Below the pieces are notes generated by a model that saw only the letters and a program-made list of their open reading frames with translations, was not told where the DNA came from and searched no databases. The translations under genes were made by a program, and so were the position numbers. This document shows, in pieces, positions 1 to 10,396 of a DNA stretch of 64,000 nucleotides (within the stretch, counting starts at the first letter, position 1; each line of letters opens with the position of its first letter). This DNA comes from Eublepharis macularius (taxonomy: Eukaryota > Chordata > Lepidosauria > Squamata > Eublepharidae), in NCBI RefSeq assembly GCF_028583425.1, contig NC_072795.1, positions 4,425,001 through 4,489,000 on the forward strand, written 5' to 3'.

Positions 1-340
1 TTGGGTTGAGGAAACCAGGGCCCGGCGGGATTTGTTATCTTTCCGCTGGGCCTGTAAGACAGAGATGTTCTGCCAGGCATATGATGGAGGCTAGGCTGGG
101 CCCCCACTGGCCACACTAAAGATTGATCCACCACCCCACATATGAGCCAGGGCTTAAAAAACAGTATTATATCATCACCATCTGAAGAGAAGCTGTATTG
201 TATAAAGTTGTTTTAATGTCATTTGTATAAAGTTTTATCCATTTTTAACTATTATTTATGTAAATTGAAATGTTGTACTCTGCCCTGAGCCCACCTGGCG
301 GAGAGGGTGGACTAAAAATCTAATTTAGTTAATCAAGCAA
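1..340 (+). mobile_element. L2-type LINE, 3' end
   Basis: This is the end of an L2 reverse transcriptase frame and its 3' UTR. The text around positions 15-90 (GGGCCCGGCGGGATTTG, then GGGCCTGTAAGACAGAG) recurs at 59170-59230 and, reversed, at 26940-27090. The end has the usual CTGCCCTGAGCCC motif (282-294) followed by an AT-rich tail. It is truncated at the window edge. No intact coding remains. Confidence 0.75.
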
Positions 341-778
341 GCAATTAATAATTAACTATTAATTAATTAGTAATTAATTTTTGGTTAATTAATTGGGGGA
401 GCAGAGGTTGGGCTTCTCCTACAGAACAACAGTTGAAAGCCTTAGCATTTGGATGCAGAGCCGTGTAAGCTTCAGTTGCTAACCTCCAGGTGGTGCCATA
501 ATTGATGGGATATGAGAAAAATTCTTTTTCTTTTCCTCCTCAGAGTATGCAAAGACTGACTGATATCCCAACATAGTTACAGAATCATCATAACACAGAA
601 CAAGCCGCCCTGGACCAAAAACTGTAGCAATCGTGGAAACCCAAAGTTCATAGCTTTTGTCCTCTTTCCCCAAACTTTGGGTTTTCGTGCCTGCAACAAT
701 TTTTTAAAAGCAGACTGGAGTTTTGAGAAGATAAAGGTAGAGTCCATAAGAGAAAAGCATATCTGGAAATAAGTGGGT

Positions 779-824
<46 letters not shown>

Positions 825-901
825 GCTGTACATATATAACACTTTTCTCGACATATTTTGGCCCTGCTTGGAGGAGTGAACAAAGTTAGTGTTGTTATTA
901 T
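341..901. repeat. AT-rich spacer with (AAC)n microsatellite
   Basis: TTAATTAA-type simple sequence runs from about 300 to 395, and a pure (AAC)n run from 780 to 824. Open frames across the AAC run encode only poly-Leu, poly-Cys or similar on the minus strand and are not genes. I see no other feature here. Confidence 0.8.
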
Positions 902-1371
902 TAGAGATGGGCACGATACGCATTACGATCGAAAAAAAACCACGATAATGGTGATTGCGCGATTGTGACCCGGCGGATTGTGATCATCCACAGCCAACGA
1001 TCCAGCGATCGGGAGGGGCCCAGAATGGGGCGATCGGGCTCGGATCGGGGATCCAGACACTCAGGCGCCAGCAATCTATTCCCCTGGCAACGGAGCCAGG
1101 GGAATGCCTGAGCTGTTTGCCCTCCTTCTGTTGCCCTGGAAACCCGAATGGAAGCCCAGCTTTCCTTGATCAGCAGGGCTTCCTTCCAACCACGGAGCAG
1201 CAAAGCTGTTACAAGTTGGGAGAAGACACCCAGGGGAGGGAGGGGGAAGGGGGTGTTCTGTAGCCATGGGCACTCCAATCTCATCCCTGCAAACCCTGAT
1301 AGGCAGCTCTGACAGTCAAACACAGACAGCCAAACACAAACACAGATGCCGCCGGCATCACCCACCTTTCT
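902..1371 (+). mobile_element. hAT-like non-autonomous element, family TAGAGATGGGCACG
   Basis: It begins with TAGAGATGGGCACG and runs nearly collinear with the copy at 4285-4928 up to about 1371, after which the two copies diverge. The second copy has the matching inverted terminus and a probable 8-bp target duplication, which points to hAT. The long open frames on the minus strand here recur in the second copy with broken continuity, so they are element sequence and not genes. Confidence 0.6.
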
Positions 1372-1800
1372 TTTCTCGCCAGCACGCTCCTCTTCGGCCT
1401 GACGGGCGGGCACATGGGGGGTGCCGCCGTCGAGCGGCCAGACCCCCTGCCCCCTGAGGGGAGGCGGCTCGTCGCCGTCTCCCCGTGCCCGCCAGGCCTG
1501 GCGGCCACTGTCATCACCCACCGTTCTTTTCTCGCCAGCGTGCTTGTATTCGGTCTGGCGGGCGGGCACATATGTTAAAGACAAACTTGTGCCTTGGGTG
1601 TCCCTCTCGCCAATCACAATAAGAGACGTGAGCCATTGTGTCCACGTCATTTTCTCTCTGGGTCTTGAGAAACATTCACACTCATTTAGGCGATCCTCCA
1701 GCCCCTGAGGAAGTCTGGATGACGAAATCTGCCGTCTAGCCGGCTGTAGTTTGGACTGCTTCCAGCGGGATCCTAGATGCAACATCTTGAGTGTCACCTA
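1359..1800. repeat. GC-rich continuation with an internal direct duplication
   Basis: A segment of about 57 bp at 1359-1415 is repeated imperfectly at 1516-1571; both start CACCCACC and end GGGCGGGCACAT. It follows the part shared with the 4285 element and may be an extended form of the same element or a second element joined to it. The right boundary was not resolved. Confidence 0.45.
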
Positions 1801-1989
1801 TATAAGAAAAAACAATGATGGACATAAATCAATATTCATTTACCATTTCATTCACACCTGGAGCATTTGCCTAGTTCCTAAAGGATTCATGGGAACAGCG
1901 AGCTGAGTCTCTTGTTCAGACTGGACTGGGATATGAGATAGACAATTAAGATTCTTGAATGTATCATAGCTCTTACGGAGCCAGCTCAG

Positions 1990-2435
1990 CAGGGCTCATT
2001 TCGAGAGGAAACACGCAGGAACGCAGTTCTGGCAGTTCCCAAAGAGGTCACATGTCAGGTGGCCCCGCCCACCTGACCCTCGGCCATTTGGGGCCCGTTT
2101 CAGCCTGGATTGGGGCTGAAACGGCCCAGATCAGGCCTTTGACGGGTGGTGGATCACTCTCCCACTTAGCAGTGGCCCGATCCTGACCATTTTGGGCCCC
2201 TTTTCAGTCATTTTCAGCCCCTTTTTGCCATTTTGGGCCCAATTTCAGCCCTGAATGGACAGGATTGGGTCCAAACAGCCAGGATAGGTGATGTCAGGGG
2301 GCGTGGCATATGCAAATCAGTCATGCTAATGACACACTTCCGGTGATGGCAAGGGGTGTGGCATATGCTAATGAGTTATGCTAATAAGTTATGCTAATAA
2401 GTTCCTCCAGCGCTTTTTCTACGGAATGACCCCTG
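1990..2435 (+). mobile_element. hAT MITE, family CAGGGCTCATTTCG, copy 1
   Basis: It starts CAGGGCTCATTTCG and ends CGGAATGACCCCTG. Imperfect 8-bp direct repeats (CAGCTCAG / CAGAACAG) flank it. The body is built from short GGCC-, TTTGGGCC- and AAATGG-type words and then a CAAATCAG / GCTAATGA segment. Three other copies lie at 18999, 21210 and 35127. Confidence 0.8.
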
Positions 2436-2990
2436 CAGAACAGAATACTTTCCTCTTAAGCAGGTAGCAAAAAGCAAAAGACAGAGACAGCTCTGTGCGT
2501 GGGCGGCGGCTGCCTGGCACGGAAGTTGCTAATCAGCAAGACTCAGCTTCAGGCCTCGTTGGTATTTGGTGGGAGGGGGCCACTGACAGACTTCCCACAG
2601 AGAGCTTCCCCTTAGTCCATGTTGGCCGACCTCCAGGAAGAAATTTTTATTCCAGCCGAAGCAGCGCCTGCTATGCAGAGCAAAGATGATCGCTGGAAGG
2701 TAGTTCAGCTCAACATATTTTGGCAGGACTCCTGACCCCTTGTGAACAGAAAGATGGTTTTAAAAATCCAGGATTTTGGAATGATGATAATTCATTGCAG
2801 GTGTAAAAAAAAAACGACTTTTCTGTTCAAACTGTGGCCATCTTAAAATCTTTGGTTCAGGAGATAAAGGCCTGAGAAAGTTTACAGAGCTTGCTAAGAG
2901 ATTCAGTACATAGCGACCTTGGAGATAAGGGATAGCTCATTAGCTCGTCAGCAGAACCTCTATGGCACTGCTTTGAACTAGGGTTGAGGC
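2436..2990. other. Unassigned spacer
   Basis: I recognise no gene, RNA or repeat boundary in this stretch. It contains short homopolymer runs and no long open frame. Confidence 0.5.
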
Positions 2991-3376
2991 CCAGCACTTA
3001 CCTTTTCTCCACTATTCACGGAAGTGACATCATCGCGTGGGCTGCGGGCCACCCTGGGAGCGCTCCCACTCTCTGCAGGGTCCTGGATTGGGCCGATTCG
3101 GCTCAGGTCGGGCCACTGCAGAGCACAGGAGTGCTGCTGCATTCCGCAGAAGCCCGATTCGAGCCTGATCTGAGCCAATTCGGGCCAAATTCGGGCCTGA
3201 TCCGGGCCACTTCAGCCCCGATTTGGGCCCGAACCAGGCCATTGCAGCATGTGGGAGCACACTGCGCAGCCTGGGAGCGCACAGTGCAGCCCAGGAGTGT
3301 ACCTCGGGAGGCGCATTCCCCCCTGCCAGTCAGGGGAGTGGAGGGTGGGAGCAGGGGATCTGGCAACCCTACTTTG
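2990..3376 (-). mobile_element. GC-rich hAT-like non-autonomous element
   Basis: The right end, CTGGCAACCCTAC, is the reverse complement of the GTAGGGTTGCCAG terminus used by the AGGGTTGCCA hAT family. The body has the same GGGCC/GATTTGGGCC word composition as the 9236-9890 and 10130-10396 segments. The left end is unclear. Confidence 0.45.
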
Positions 3377-3541
3377 AACTATTTAACATGCCCGAGCACT
3401 AAGTGTATCTCACACCTGTGGAAAAGAGGCTGAACCAAGACTGCAGATTGGTTTCATTTCTACCCACTCACATGTTCATGCTAGCAATGGTGACATCAAT
3501 TCTTGGGGTTCTGATTGGCTAAAAAGGCCTGGGCTGATTGA

Positions 3542-3773
3542 GAGCCAAGCTACAAGTGACGCCTGCCACAGGTTGGACACTTGTCAGCTTCCCTCAAGTT
3601 TTGATGGGAAATGTAGGCATCCTGGTCTTGTAGCTTGGCACTCCAACTGCTGTCCAATGGACTTTTCAACTGTCACTTGTCCAACATTCCGCCAAGCTGC
3701 CTACATTTCCCTTCAAAACTTGAGGGAAGCTGACAAGGGTGACCTGTGGCAGGTATCACTTGTAGTTTGGCTC
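3542..3773. mobile_element. PIF/Harbinger-type MITE
   Basis: The ends are near-perfect inverted repeats: GAGCCAAGCTACAAGTGA at the left and the complementary form ending TTTGGCTC at the right. A 3-bp target duplication TGA lies at 3539-3541 and 3774-3776. A second inner inverted pair (GGGAAATGTAGGC / GCCTACATTTCCC) adds secondary structure. A trinucleotide T-N-A duplication is typical of PIF/Harbinger. Confidence 0.7.
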
Positions 3774-4284
3774 TGAGACCCCCCACCCACCCATAAAGTT
3801 AAGTTAGCAATATGAAGTTAGACCTTGAGAAGTCAGCGTTCCAAGGCCAGAGGACTCAGGGACTCCTTCTCAAGATGGCTGCTCCTTTGCAACCATCTCT
3901 TTGTCCTGCTTGTCTCTATGCAAGAGACTCTGAGGTAATTTGCGCTTATGTGTTTGCCTTCTGAAATTACTGTGGATTGTGTAGTTGGAGCTTATTGCTA
4001 AGCCTTTGTTATTTTATCCCCACCGTCTATCTTGTCTTTTTGAATATTTTTGCACCTAATAAATATATTTTTTTACTCTGTTGTGCTTCTTCTTGACCCC
4101 TAAACCTCAAATGGCTGAAACTGCTGTCTTGACCCTAAACCACCTACCAGGTAAAACTTTGTTGAGAAACTCTGCTTGCAAGTCACCCTTACAAGGTAGA
4201 CATTCTGATTAAGTTCCCTGACAGACTGGGTGAGTTGTTCTTTTACTCCTGTGCTTTGGGATAGACAAAAGAAATGGTGGCGCC

Positions 4285-4928
4285 TAGAGATGGGCACGAT
4301 CCACATTACGAACGTCAAAAACCCATGAAAATGGTGATCGCGTGATCGTGACCTGGCGGATCATGATTGTCCACGGCCAACAATCCAGCAGTCGGGAGAG
4401 GCCTGGATCTTGGCGTTCGGGCTCGATTTGGGAATCCAGACACTCAGGTGCCAGCAATCTATTCCCCTGGCAACAGAGCCAGGGGAATGCCTGAGCTCTG
4501 TTTGCCCTCCTTCTGTTGCCCTGGAAACCCGAATGGAAGCCCAGCTTTCCTTGATCAGCAGGGCTTCCATCCAACCACGGAGCAGCCAAGCAGTTACAAG
4601 TTGGGAGAAGACACCCAGGGGAGGGAGGGGGAAGGGGATGTTCTGTAGCCATGGGCACTCCAATCTCATCCCTGCAAACTCTGATAGGCAGCTCTGATGG
4701 CCAAACACACGGCCAAACACAAACACAGATGCCGCCGGCATCACCCACCGTTCCTGTATTGCTGGGAACAGCGGGGCGCCCGTCTGCTTCTGCCTCCACG
4801 ATCCATGATCCACGATCCAGGTCCAGGAACGGGAGATGGTCGTTGCTGTTCGGGAATTCGGGATCGTGGTCTGCACCGAACCACGGTCCTCTGGTTCTGT
4901 AATTTTTTTGGGTTTGTGCCCATGTCTA
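4285..4928 (+). mobile_element. hAT-like non-autonomous element, family TAGAGATGGGCACG, complete
   Basis: The left end TAGAGATGGGCACG is mirrored at the right by GTGCCCATGTCTA. The flanks GTGGCGCC (4277-4284) and GTGGCGGG (4929-4936) share six of eight bases, as an aged 8-bp hAT duplication would. The 171-residue open frames on the minus strand inside it are not conserved with the first copy. Confidence 0.7.
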
Positions 4929-5066
4929 GTGGCGGGCGGCTACCTAGGCTAATGTGAGAGTAGACTCTCATTGGCATTTATGTAAATCCTCCTTATACCA
5001 GAGCTGGAGCCTGGCACACATTCACCCCTGGCATGGGTGAAGGCTGTTGGACCCTAGTCTCTGTAA

Positions 5067-5160
5067 CAGCAGACTTGCCAACTCCAGGTTGGGACATTCC
5101 TGGAGATTTGGAGGTGGAGCCTGGTGAAGGCAGGGTTTTGGGGAGAGGTGCTCTCAATAA
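5067..5160 (+). mobile_element. hAT MITE fragment, family AGGGTTGCCA
   Basis: The segment TTGCCAACTCCAGGTTGGG followed by CCTGGAGATTTGGAGGTGG is the left half of the family seen complete at 29100-29318 and 56009-56237. Here it is truncated on the right. Confidence 0.65.
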
Positions 5161-5279
5161 TAATAATCCCTATTTTTTATTTTAAAAATAAGAAGGCAGA
5201 AACAAGCGTATTCCCCCTGCAGTTGGCATCTCTCGCCCTCTGCATCCGTTAGTTTAGCTCAGGAGAGGTGGGATTATGA

Positions 5280-5502
5280 TTTATTCATAAAGTAGGAAAT
5301 ATTATCTGGGGCTAAACTGAACTTACTTTTTCTTCTTGGCTGTAATCTTAGGAACAGTTGACACCAGAACAAAGGATTTCACTCTGCCTGATAGAATTTT
5401 AACACTATCACTGTCTCTCTCGTATCCTTCAATTGTGGCAATAAAAAAATGCAGAAGGTGTCTCAGAGGGTTTCTGCTAATGGGATTCTTAGTCTCGTTT
5501 CT
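5280..5502 (-). pseudogene. Unidentified terminal-exon-like open segment with poly(A) signal
   Basis: On the minus strand a 60-codon segment stays open from 5502 down to a TAA at 5323-5325. It has no internal Met. It reads RNETKNPISRNPLRHLLHFF and ends VPKITAKKKK. An AATAAA (plus-strand TTTATT at 5280-5285) lies about 38 bases past the stop, the layout of a last exon or of the 3' end of a processed cDNA. An upstream in-frame TAA (5503-5505) and a TTTAAAG that could be a weak acceptor bound it. I do not recognise the protein. It may be a truncated processed pseudogene, a real last exon, or chance. The lysine-rich end and close poly(A) signal are the only arguments for it being real. Confidence 0.3.
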
Positions 5503-5872
5503 TTAAATTGATAGGCTCTTACGGCGCGATCATCACAGTGTCAAAGGGAAGGGAGAGATCATAGCTGTCTCTCAAATCTTTTTCAAGGAAATGCCTATTT
5601 TGTAGCTTCTAGGGGAGGGGGAAAACAAATACAAGAACCCCTTGGGCAAGAGAAATCAAACTAAAATGAGAAAGAGAGAGAGAGAGAGAGAGAGCATCCT
5701 TCTTTTTCATTATGGTGATGACCGCATCTTTGATCTCCTTGCATGCTTGGTTCTTCACAAGATGGGAACAGGTGAAGGGGAATAAATGACCTTTGGGGGA
5801 GGCAGTGAATTCAACAAAGCTTGGCCCAGAATTTAAGACCATGTCTATGACATAGTCTATTATACAGTTGCC
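5503..5872. other. Unassigned spacer with short (GA)n
   Basis: It contains a GA run at 5670-5694 and no recognised gene or repeat boundary. Confidence 0.5.
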
Positions 5873-6150
5873 AGCTTCACTTTGAGAAATTCCTGGAGAT
5901 TTGGAGGTGAAACCTAGAGAAGAAAGGAAGAAAGGCAGGCAGGCAGGAAAGAAAGAGAGAGAGAAAGAGAGACAGAAAAAAAGAAAAGTAGGAGGAAAGA
6001 AAGGAAGAAAGGAAGGCAGAAAGAAAAAGGAAGAAAGGAAGAAAGGAAGAAAGGAAGAAAGGAAGAAAGGAAGGAAGGAAGGAAGTGTAGGCAAGCAAGT
6101 GTGGGCAGGGTTGCAACCGTAGCTGATTAATTTCACCATACAGAGGCTTG

Positions 6151-6215
<65 letters not shown>
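5873..6215. repeat. (GAAA)n/(GGAA)n polypurine array grown inside a hAT MITE
   Basis: GTTGCCAGCTTCACTTTGAG at 5870-5889 and CAGGGTTGCAACC at 6106-6118 look like the two ends of an AGGGTTGCCA-family MITE whose middle has become AAGG and GAAA simple repeat. A second pure GAAA run spans about 6154-6215. The long minus-strand frames of Phe, Leu and Ser are translations of this array. Confidence 0.7.
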
Positions 6216-7752
6216 CTTTCCTTGCCACAATCTTTTGCTTGCTGGCTTGCCCCCCCCTTTACTTTCCATTTCCATTTCTGCCTCCTCTTCCCCCCCCTCC
6301 CCCTGTCTTCTATAGCTGTCGCCACACACAGGTACAAGCAGCATCATTAAAACTGCAGCCAGGGGTGGGATAATTATGATATAAACTGTATGAATTTTTA
6401 AAAAACATACAGACTGTTTTTAATTAGTTGGAGACGGCAAACACAGTGCGGTTGTGTTCCTCTTGAACCAGTTCACCCACCAGCCAAGCCATCTTTAGTG
6501 GCATCAGGCGAAAAAACCTGTCTCATCTCCTGCAACCGAGAATGTTTCTTGCACTTAACAGCATTAATTGGACTTGGATAGAACGAGACGCACTTGCGTT
6601 GCCTTTGTCCCCCAATCTCGCACTGCTGTTTGTCATTCAATGACCCACCCACCTCCAACTGGACCGCTCTTGTATTTAATTATTGACCTGTTGACCCTTC
6701 AACTGTTGATGATGTGGCACCCATATTTCCATTTGAAGATGACACTATCCAAGAGTGACATAATGTGTTCCTCCACTGAGCCCGCACGCAAGCCTGGCCG
6801 AGGAACATCTCTGAATGGTTATAATCCAGCTTCGAACAGCAGCACGAATCTTGAATTTATGACGTCACTCAGTTAAAGGAGTCATGCTTGAGAACATTTG
6901 GAATGGTTGTCATGTAGGAAGGTCAGATTGCCTCCCCAGGCAAGACCACCAATTCAGCATGTCCAAAATTTGTCCAACCAAGTACTCCTGAGACATTCAG
7001 AGAATGCTGTGGATCAGCAGTATGCCAAAGATTCTTCCGCCCAGTATTGTACTTCTAGCTAACCCAGACAGAGGCTTTTAAAAATTGGACCAGGATAGCA
7101 AATCCTGGCTCAGTTTTTTGGCCCCAAACTTTAGTGTTTAGAGGATGCTGATCCTAAACGTACTTATTTTATTGCTCGATTTCTAGAGGCTGCAGAGAAG
7201 TGTCGAAGGGAGATGTTTTAGATCTGGACTTTATTTTAGGTTTTTCAGTTTTCTTGTTCAAGACTTTGGTCTAAGAACAGAAAGTGATTAGAGGAATACA
7301 GCTTATGGTTGAGAGGCATCATTTACCTGTCATGGCAAATAGCCTCTGATTTGATTTGATGGTGGATGTCTGAACTTTCTTTTCCAGCAGGAAGAACTTA
7401 GAATAATACACAGATGTTTCAAGGGCAGGCCAATAGGAAAGCGTGGGATATTTAATATAAGTATGTCCTGAAGTTCTCCCAAGGGCTCTTTCAAGACTGA
7501 ATTTTTGGAAATTCTTGGTTAGAATAATAACAACTGAACATGCGGACTTGCATTTCTTCTAGATTTCCATGGCTGAAAAAGGCAAGAACTACTATAAATG
7601 AATAAAACAAGATAAAATTATTTATAATCTGTGGTTTTAAAAAATGTATGTTTGTAATCTGGTCATTTCTAAAACCTGTTTTGTCTTTTCAACCTGATGT
7701 TGCCTTGAGCCTGAAGAGATAAGGCAGGATATAAATCTTTTGAAGAAAATTA
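6216..7752. other. Mostly unique sequence, no gene recognised
   Basis: I found no exon, RNA gene or repeat terminus in these 1.5 kb. Composition is moderately AT-rich. It could hold old decayed repeats below eye detection. Confidence 0.5.
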
Positions 7753-7753
7753 A

Positions 7754-7965
7754 AGCCAGTTTGGTGTAGTGGTTAAGAGCGTGGGACTCTAATCTGGAGA
7801 GCCGGGTTTGATTCCCCACTCCTCCACTCAAAGCCAGCTGGTTGACCTTGCATCACAGGGTGTTTGTTGTTGTGGGGATAATATTAACACACTTTGTAAA
7901 CCGCTCTGAGTGGGTGTTAAGTTGTCCTGAAGGGTGGTATATAAACTGAATGATGTTGTTATGTT
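7754..7965 (+). mobile_element. tRNA-derived SINE with trinucleotide tail
   Basis: The head GCCAGTTTGGTGTAGTGGTT followed by GGGTTTGATTCCCC is a tRNA-like box A/box B region. The body ends TTTGTAAACCGCTCTGAGTG and GGTATATAAA. Copies lie at 20717, 25395, 39888 and 46757 (+) and at 25147 and 48485 (-). Confidence 0.85.
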
Positions 7966-8042
7966 GCCTCTGTCTTCCCTCCATCTGTTGTCTCAAATTT
8001 TAGATCATACACTTCCCTTGGCCAGTGTCTTGCCTTTTTCTT

Positions 8043-8357
8043 AGTTTCAGGTGGGTAGCCCTGTTGGTCTGTAGCAGAAGAGCAAGATTTGGGTCCAGTA
8101 GCTCCTTAAAGACCATCTGGGTTCCAAGGTATGAGCTTTTGAAAGTCAAAGCTCTCCAACAGGGAGCTAGATCGAGAGGAGTTCGCCGTGTTCGTCTGTA
8201 ATAGCAAAATAGCAAAGAGTCCAGTAGCACCTTTAAGACTAACCGACTTTGCTGTAGCATAAGCTTTCGAGAACCAGAAATAGGGAGCTGTGACTCTAGA
8301 AAGCTCATACCATGGGAATCTAGTTGGTCTTTAAGGTGCTACTGGACCCAAATCTTT
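8043..8357. mobile_element. Penelope-like fragment (family P3) interrupted by a P2 copy
   Basis: The outer element starts at TAGTTTCAGGTGGGTAGCC and ends at GACCCAAATCTTT. It is flanked by the 10-bp duplication CCTTTTTCTT (8033-8042, 8358-8367). A P2 copy (8169-8281) sits inside it, bordered by AGGGAGCT on both sides (8161-8168, 8282-8289). The two outer halves are inverted relative to each other (GTAGCTCCTTAAAGACC and GGTCTTTAAGGTGCTAC). Confidence 0.6.
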
Positions 8358-8650
8358 CCTTTTTCTTGTGACTCTGAAAAGACCTAGGAACGTTAACGCC
8401 ACAATATAAATAGTAAATTAAAAAAAAAACAGCAATGATGTATGAATGTCAACACTTATGCAAATAGGTCTGAGGTGCTGTTGAGGATTGGTGTAACGGT
8501 CACAGAGGCACTTCCTTTGAGTAGAGTGTAACATGGGTGTAGCATACCTTCTTTTCTGGATGCCCTTTGTTCATGGCTATTATGAACTTATTGTTGCAGG
8601 GAAAAAAGGGGGAAGGAGTCAAACACAAAATTAAAAACAAAAAAGAGCCC

Positions 8651-8913
8651 TGGTTGTTGTGGGTTTTCCGGGCTGTATTGCCGTGGTCTTGGCATTGTAG
8701 TTCCTGACGTTTCGCCAGCAGCTGTGGCTGGCATCTTCAGAGGTGTAGCACCAAAAGACAGAGATCTCTGTCTTTTGGTGCTACACCTCTGAAGATGCCA
8801 GCCACAGCTGCTGGCGAAACATCAGGAACTACAATGCCAAGACCACGGCAATACAGCCCGGAAAACCCACAACAACCATCGTTCTCCGGCCGTGAAAGCC
8901 TTCGACAATACAT
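8651..8913. mobile_element. Penelope-like inverted dimer (family P1), 114-bp arms
   Basis: The two arms, 8651-8764 and 8765-8878, are reverse complements with one mismatch and no spacer, meeting at CAGAGATCTCTG. The right arm continues to 8913 with the GGCCGTGAAAGCCTTCGACA end. A perfect 13-bp target duplication CAAAAAAGAGCCC lies at 8638-8650 and 8914-8926, so the dimer was inserted as one unit. Assignment to Penelope-like elements is inference from structure; no reverse transcriptase is present. Confidence 0.7.
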
Positions 8914-9091
8914 CAAAAAAGAGCCCTTCCGAGAAAGCTATGCCAAAAGCCTTCAATGAAAATTAAAAGAGAGATCAGATAAAACGACGTTACAAAATCA
9001 CAAGAGATGTAAACTGCAGGCAATACTGTATCAAACAGTGCTAATAAATCCAGTGGCTCAATGTATCATGAAAAGACTTTAAGATGCATCT

Positions 9092-9185
9092 GACAAAGAG
9101 AACTGTGGTTCTCGAAAGCTTATGCTACAGTAAAGTTGGTTAGTCTTCAAGGTGCTACTGGACTCTTTTCTGTTTTGTATAATTG
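9092..9185 (+). mobile_element. Penelope-like fragment (family P2)
   Basis: GACAAAGAGAACTGTGGTTC, CTCGAAAGCTTATGCTACAG and TCAAGGTGCTACTGGACTC are the P2 core and end. It is a single-orientation copy with no clear target duplication. Confidence 0.65.
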
Positions 9186-9235
9186 TGAATGAATAAAGAT
9201 TTTTATATTTCAAAGCAGTAGTCTTTATTTCAGAG

Positions 9236-9780
9236 TAAGATCATCTTGGGATCCAGTTAGGGATCCAAGGTTCCCCAGTGAGTGTGGGGGATCACTCGGT
9301 CCCACCCTACCCCCCCCCCCAGTCACCACTCACCTGGCTGACGGGGGACAAAGTCAGGGGAACACGCCTCCAGAGCACATTCCTATGCCTCACAGTGGGC
9401 CAATTTGGGCCTCAAAAGGGCCAAATCAGGCCTGTTTGGGGCCCAAATCAGCCTGCTGCAAAGCATGCGGGTGTTCCCAAGCCTTGCAAGATAACATCAC
9501 TTCCCAGAAGTGACGTTACAGCACCACCCTGGGAGCGCATGCACACTTTGCATGCATGCAAAAACAAAGAACAAGGTGAGTACCGGCTCCCCTCCTTGCC
9601 CAGGATAAGGGGATCAGGCAACCCCAGACCCAGCATGGGGGGGTCTGGTGGCTTTGTTGGGTTCAAGGAAGGGCTCCTCTGGGTTCCAGGCTTTGGAACC
9701 AACCCAAAGCGGACACATCTTGCCCCTCTGAAAAGTTTAACCTTGCAAGGGGGGCAAGAAAATGTCACACTGCTGCACTG
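9236..9780 (+). mobile_element. GC-rich hAT-like repeat
   Basis: The GGGCC/TTTGGGCC word composition and the phrase GGATCAGGCAACCCCAGACC match the 2990-3376 and 10130-10396 segments. The 167-residue plus-strand open frame inside is not supported by any recognised domain and overlaps this repeat. Confidence 0.45.
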
Positions 9781-9890
9781 AAGCATCTCTGTGCCCAGCC
9801 AGGACCCTGTTCAGAATGGTCTCTTCTAGCAGGCATTGGATTGCCAGGGTCACAGGCAAAGAACATTCCTTCCCAGCTTTTGCTAACTAA

Positions 9891-10124
9891 GAGCTAAACT
9901 ACACGAGACGAATTACACCTCCCAAAGGTTCTGTCAGTTTCACCTCCCCTTCTAGGAGGCAAAGAGGAAATAAACAGACCCTCTGAGGAGCGATCTTTGC
10001 TGCTGTATAGAGGGGAAATTGACAAAGCCTTCCGATCTGTCTTTTAAAACTCAGCTTCCCGGCTAACATTGCGACTCCCTTCACGTGAGCCTCCTCGTGC
10101 AATTCGTCTCTTGTAGTTTAGCTC
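9891..10124. mobile_element. Harbinger-like MITE
   Basis: The inverted ends are GAGCTAAACTACACGAGACG and its near complement ending GTAGTTTAGCTC. Flanking triplets are TAA and TCA. The end sequence resembles the GAGCCAAGCTACAAGTGA ends of the 3542 and 13234 elements, so it is probably a diverged relative. Confidence 0.6.
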
Positions 10125-10129
10125 TCAGA

Positions 10130-10396
10130 TCCTTTCGCTAGTGATGCTGAGGCCCAAATAGGCCCCAAGCAAAACGCAGGGGCATTCTAGCAGCCAGTGC
10201 AATGATGTCAATCCTGAAAGTGACATCATTGCGCCCCGCCCAGAGTGTGCCTGCTGTGGGCTTGCCCAGGAGGTATTTTGCTTCCCAGGCTTGTTCCGTG
10301 CACCTTTCCCCCCACCGGCCAGGTGAATGGTGGCAGGGGGCGGAGACAGGGAGCAGGGGATCCCCACCACCTCCACCAGGGGACTGGCAGCCCTAC
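10130..10396 (+). mobile_element. hAT-like non-autonomous fragment
   Basis: It ends in GGGGACTGGCAGCCCTACTC, a degraded form of the TGGCAACCCTA terminus. The GC-rich body is shared in style with 2990-3376. The left boundary directly follows the MITE at 9891-10124. Confidence 0.4.

Noticed and set aside
901-1797. 298-residue minus-strand open frame
   Set aside because: It overlaps a GC-rich hAT-like element, the frame is not preserved in the sister element at 4285-4928, and there is no recognisable domain.
3785-4140. Possible solo LTR ending near AATAAATATATTTTTTTACTC
   Set aside because: It has a poly(A)-like signal and LTR-like tone, but I could not define inverted ends or a target duplication.
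4284-4876. Two 171-residue minus-strand open frames
   Set aside because: They lie inside the complete hAT-like MITE; the open frames reflect GC-rich composition.
5609-6347. 242- and 156-residue frames rich in Phe, Leu and Ser
   Set aside because: They are translations of GAAA/GGAA simple repeats.
7754-7830. tRNA gene
   Set aside because: The A and B boxes are tRNA-like but the sequence is the head of a SINE present in seven copies; there is no tRNA cloverleaf that I could complete.
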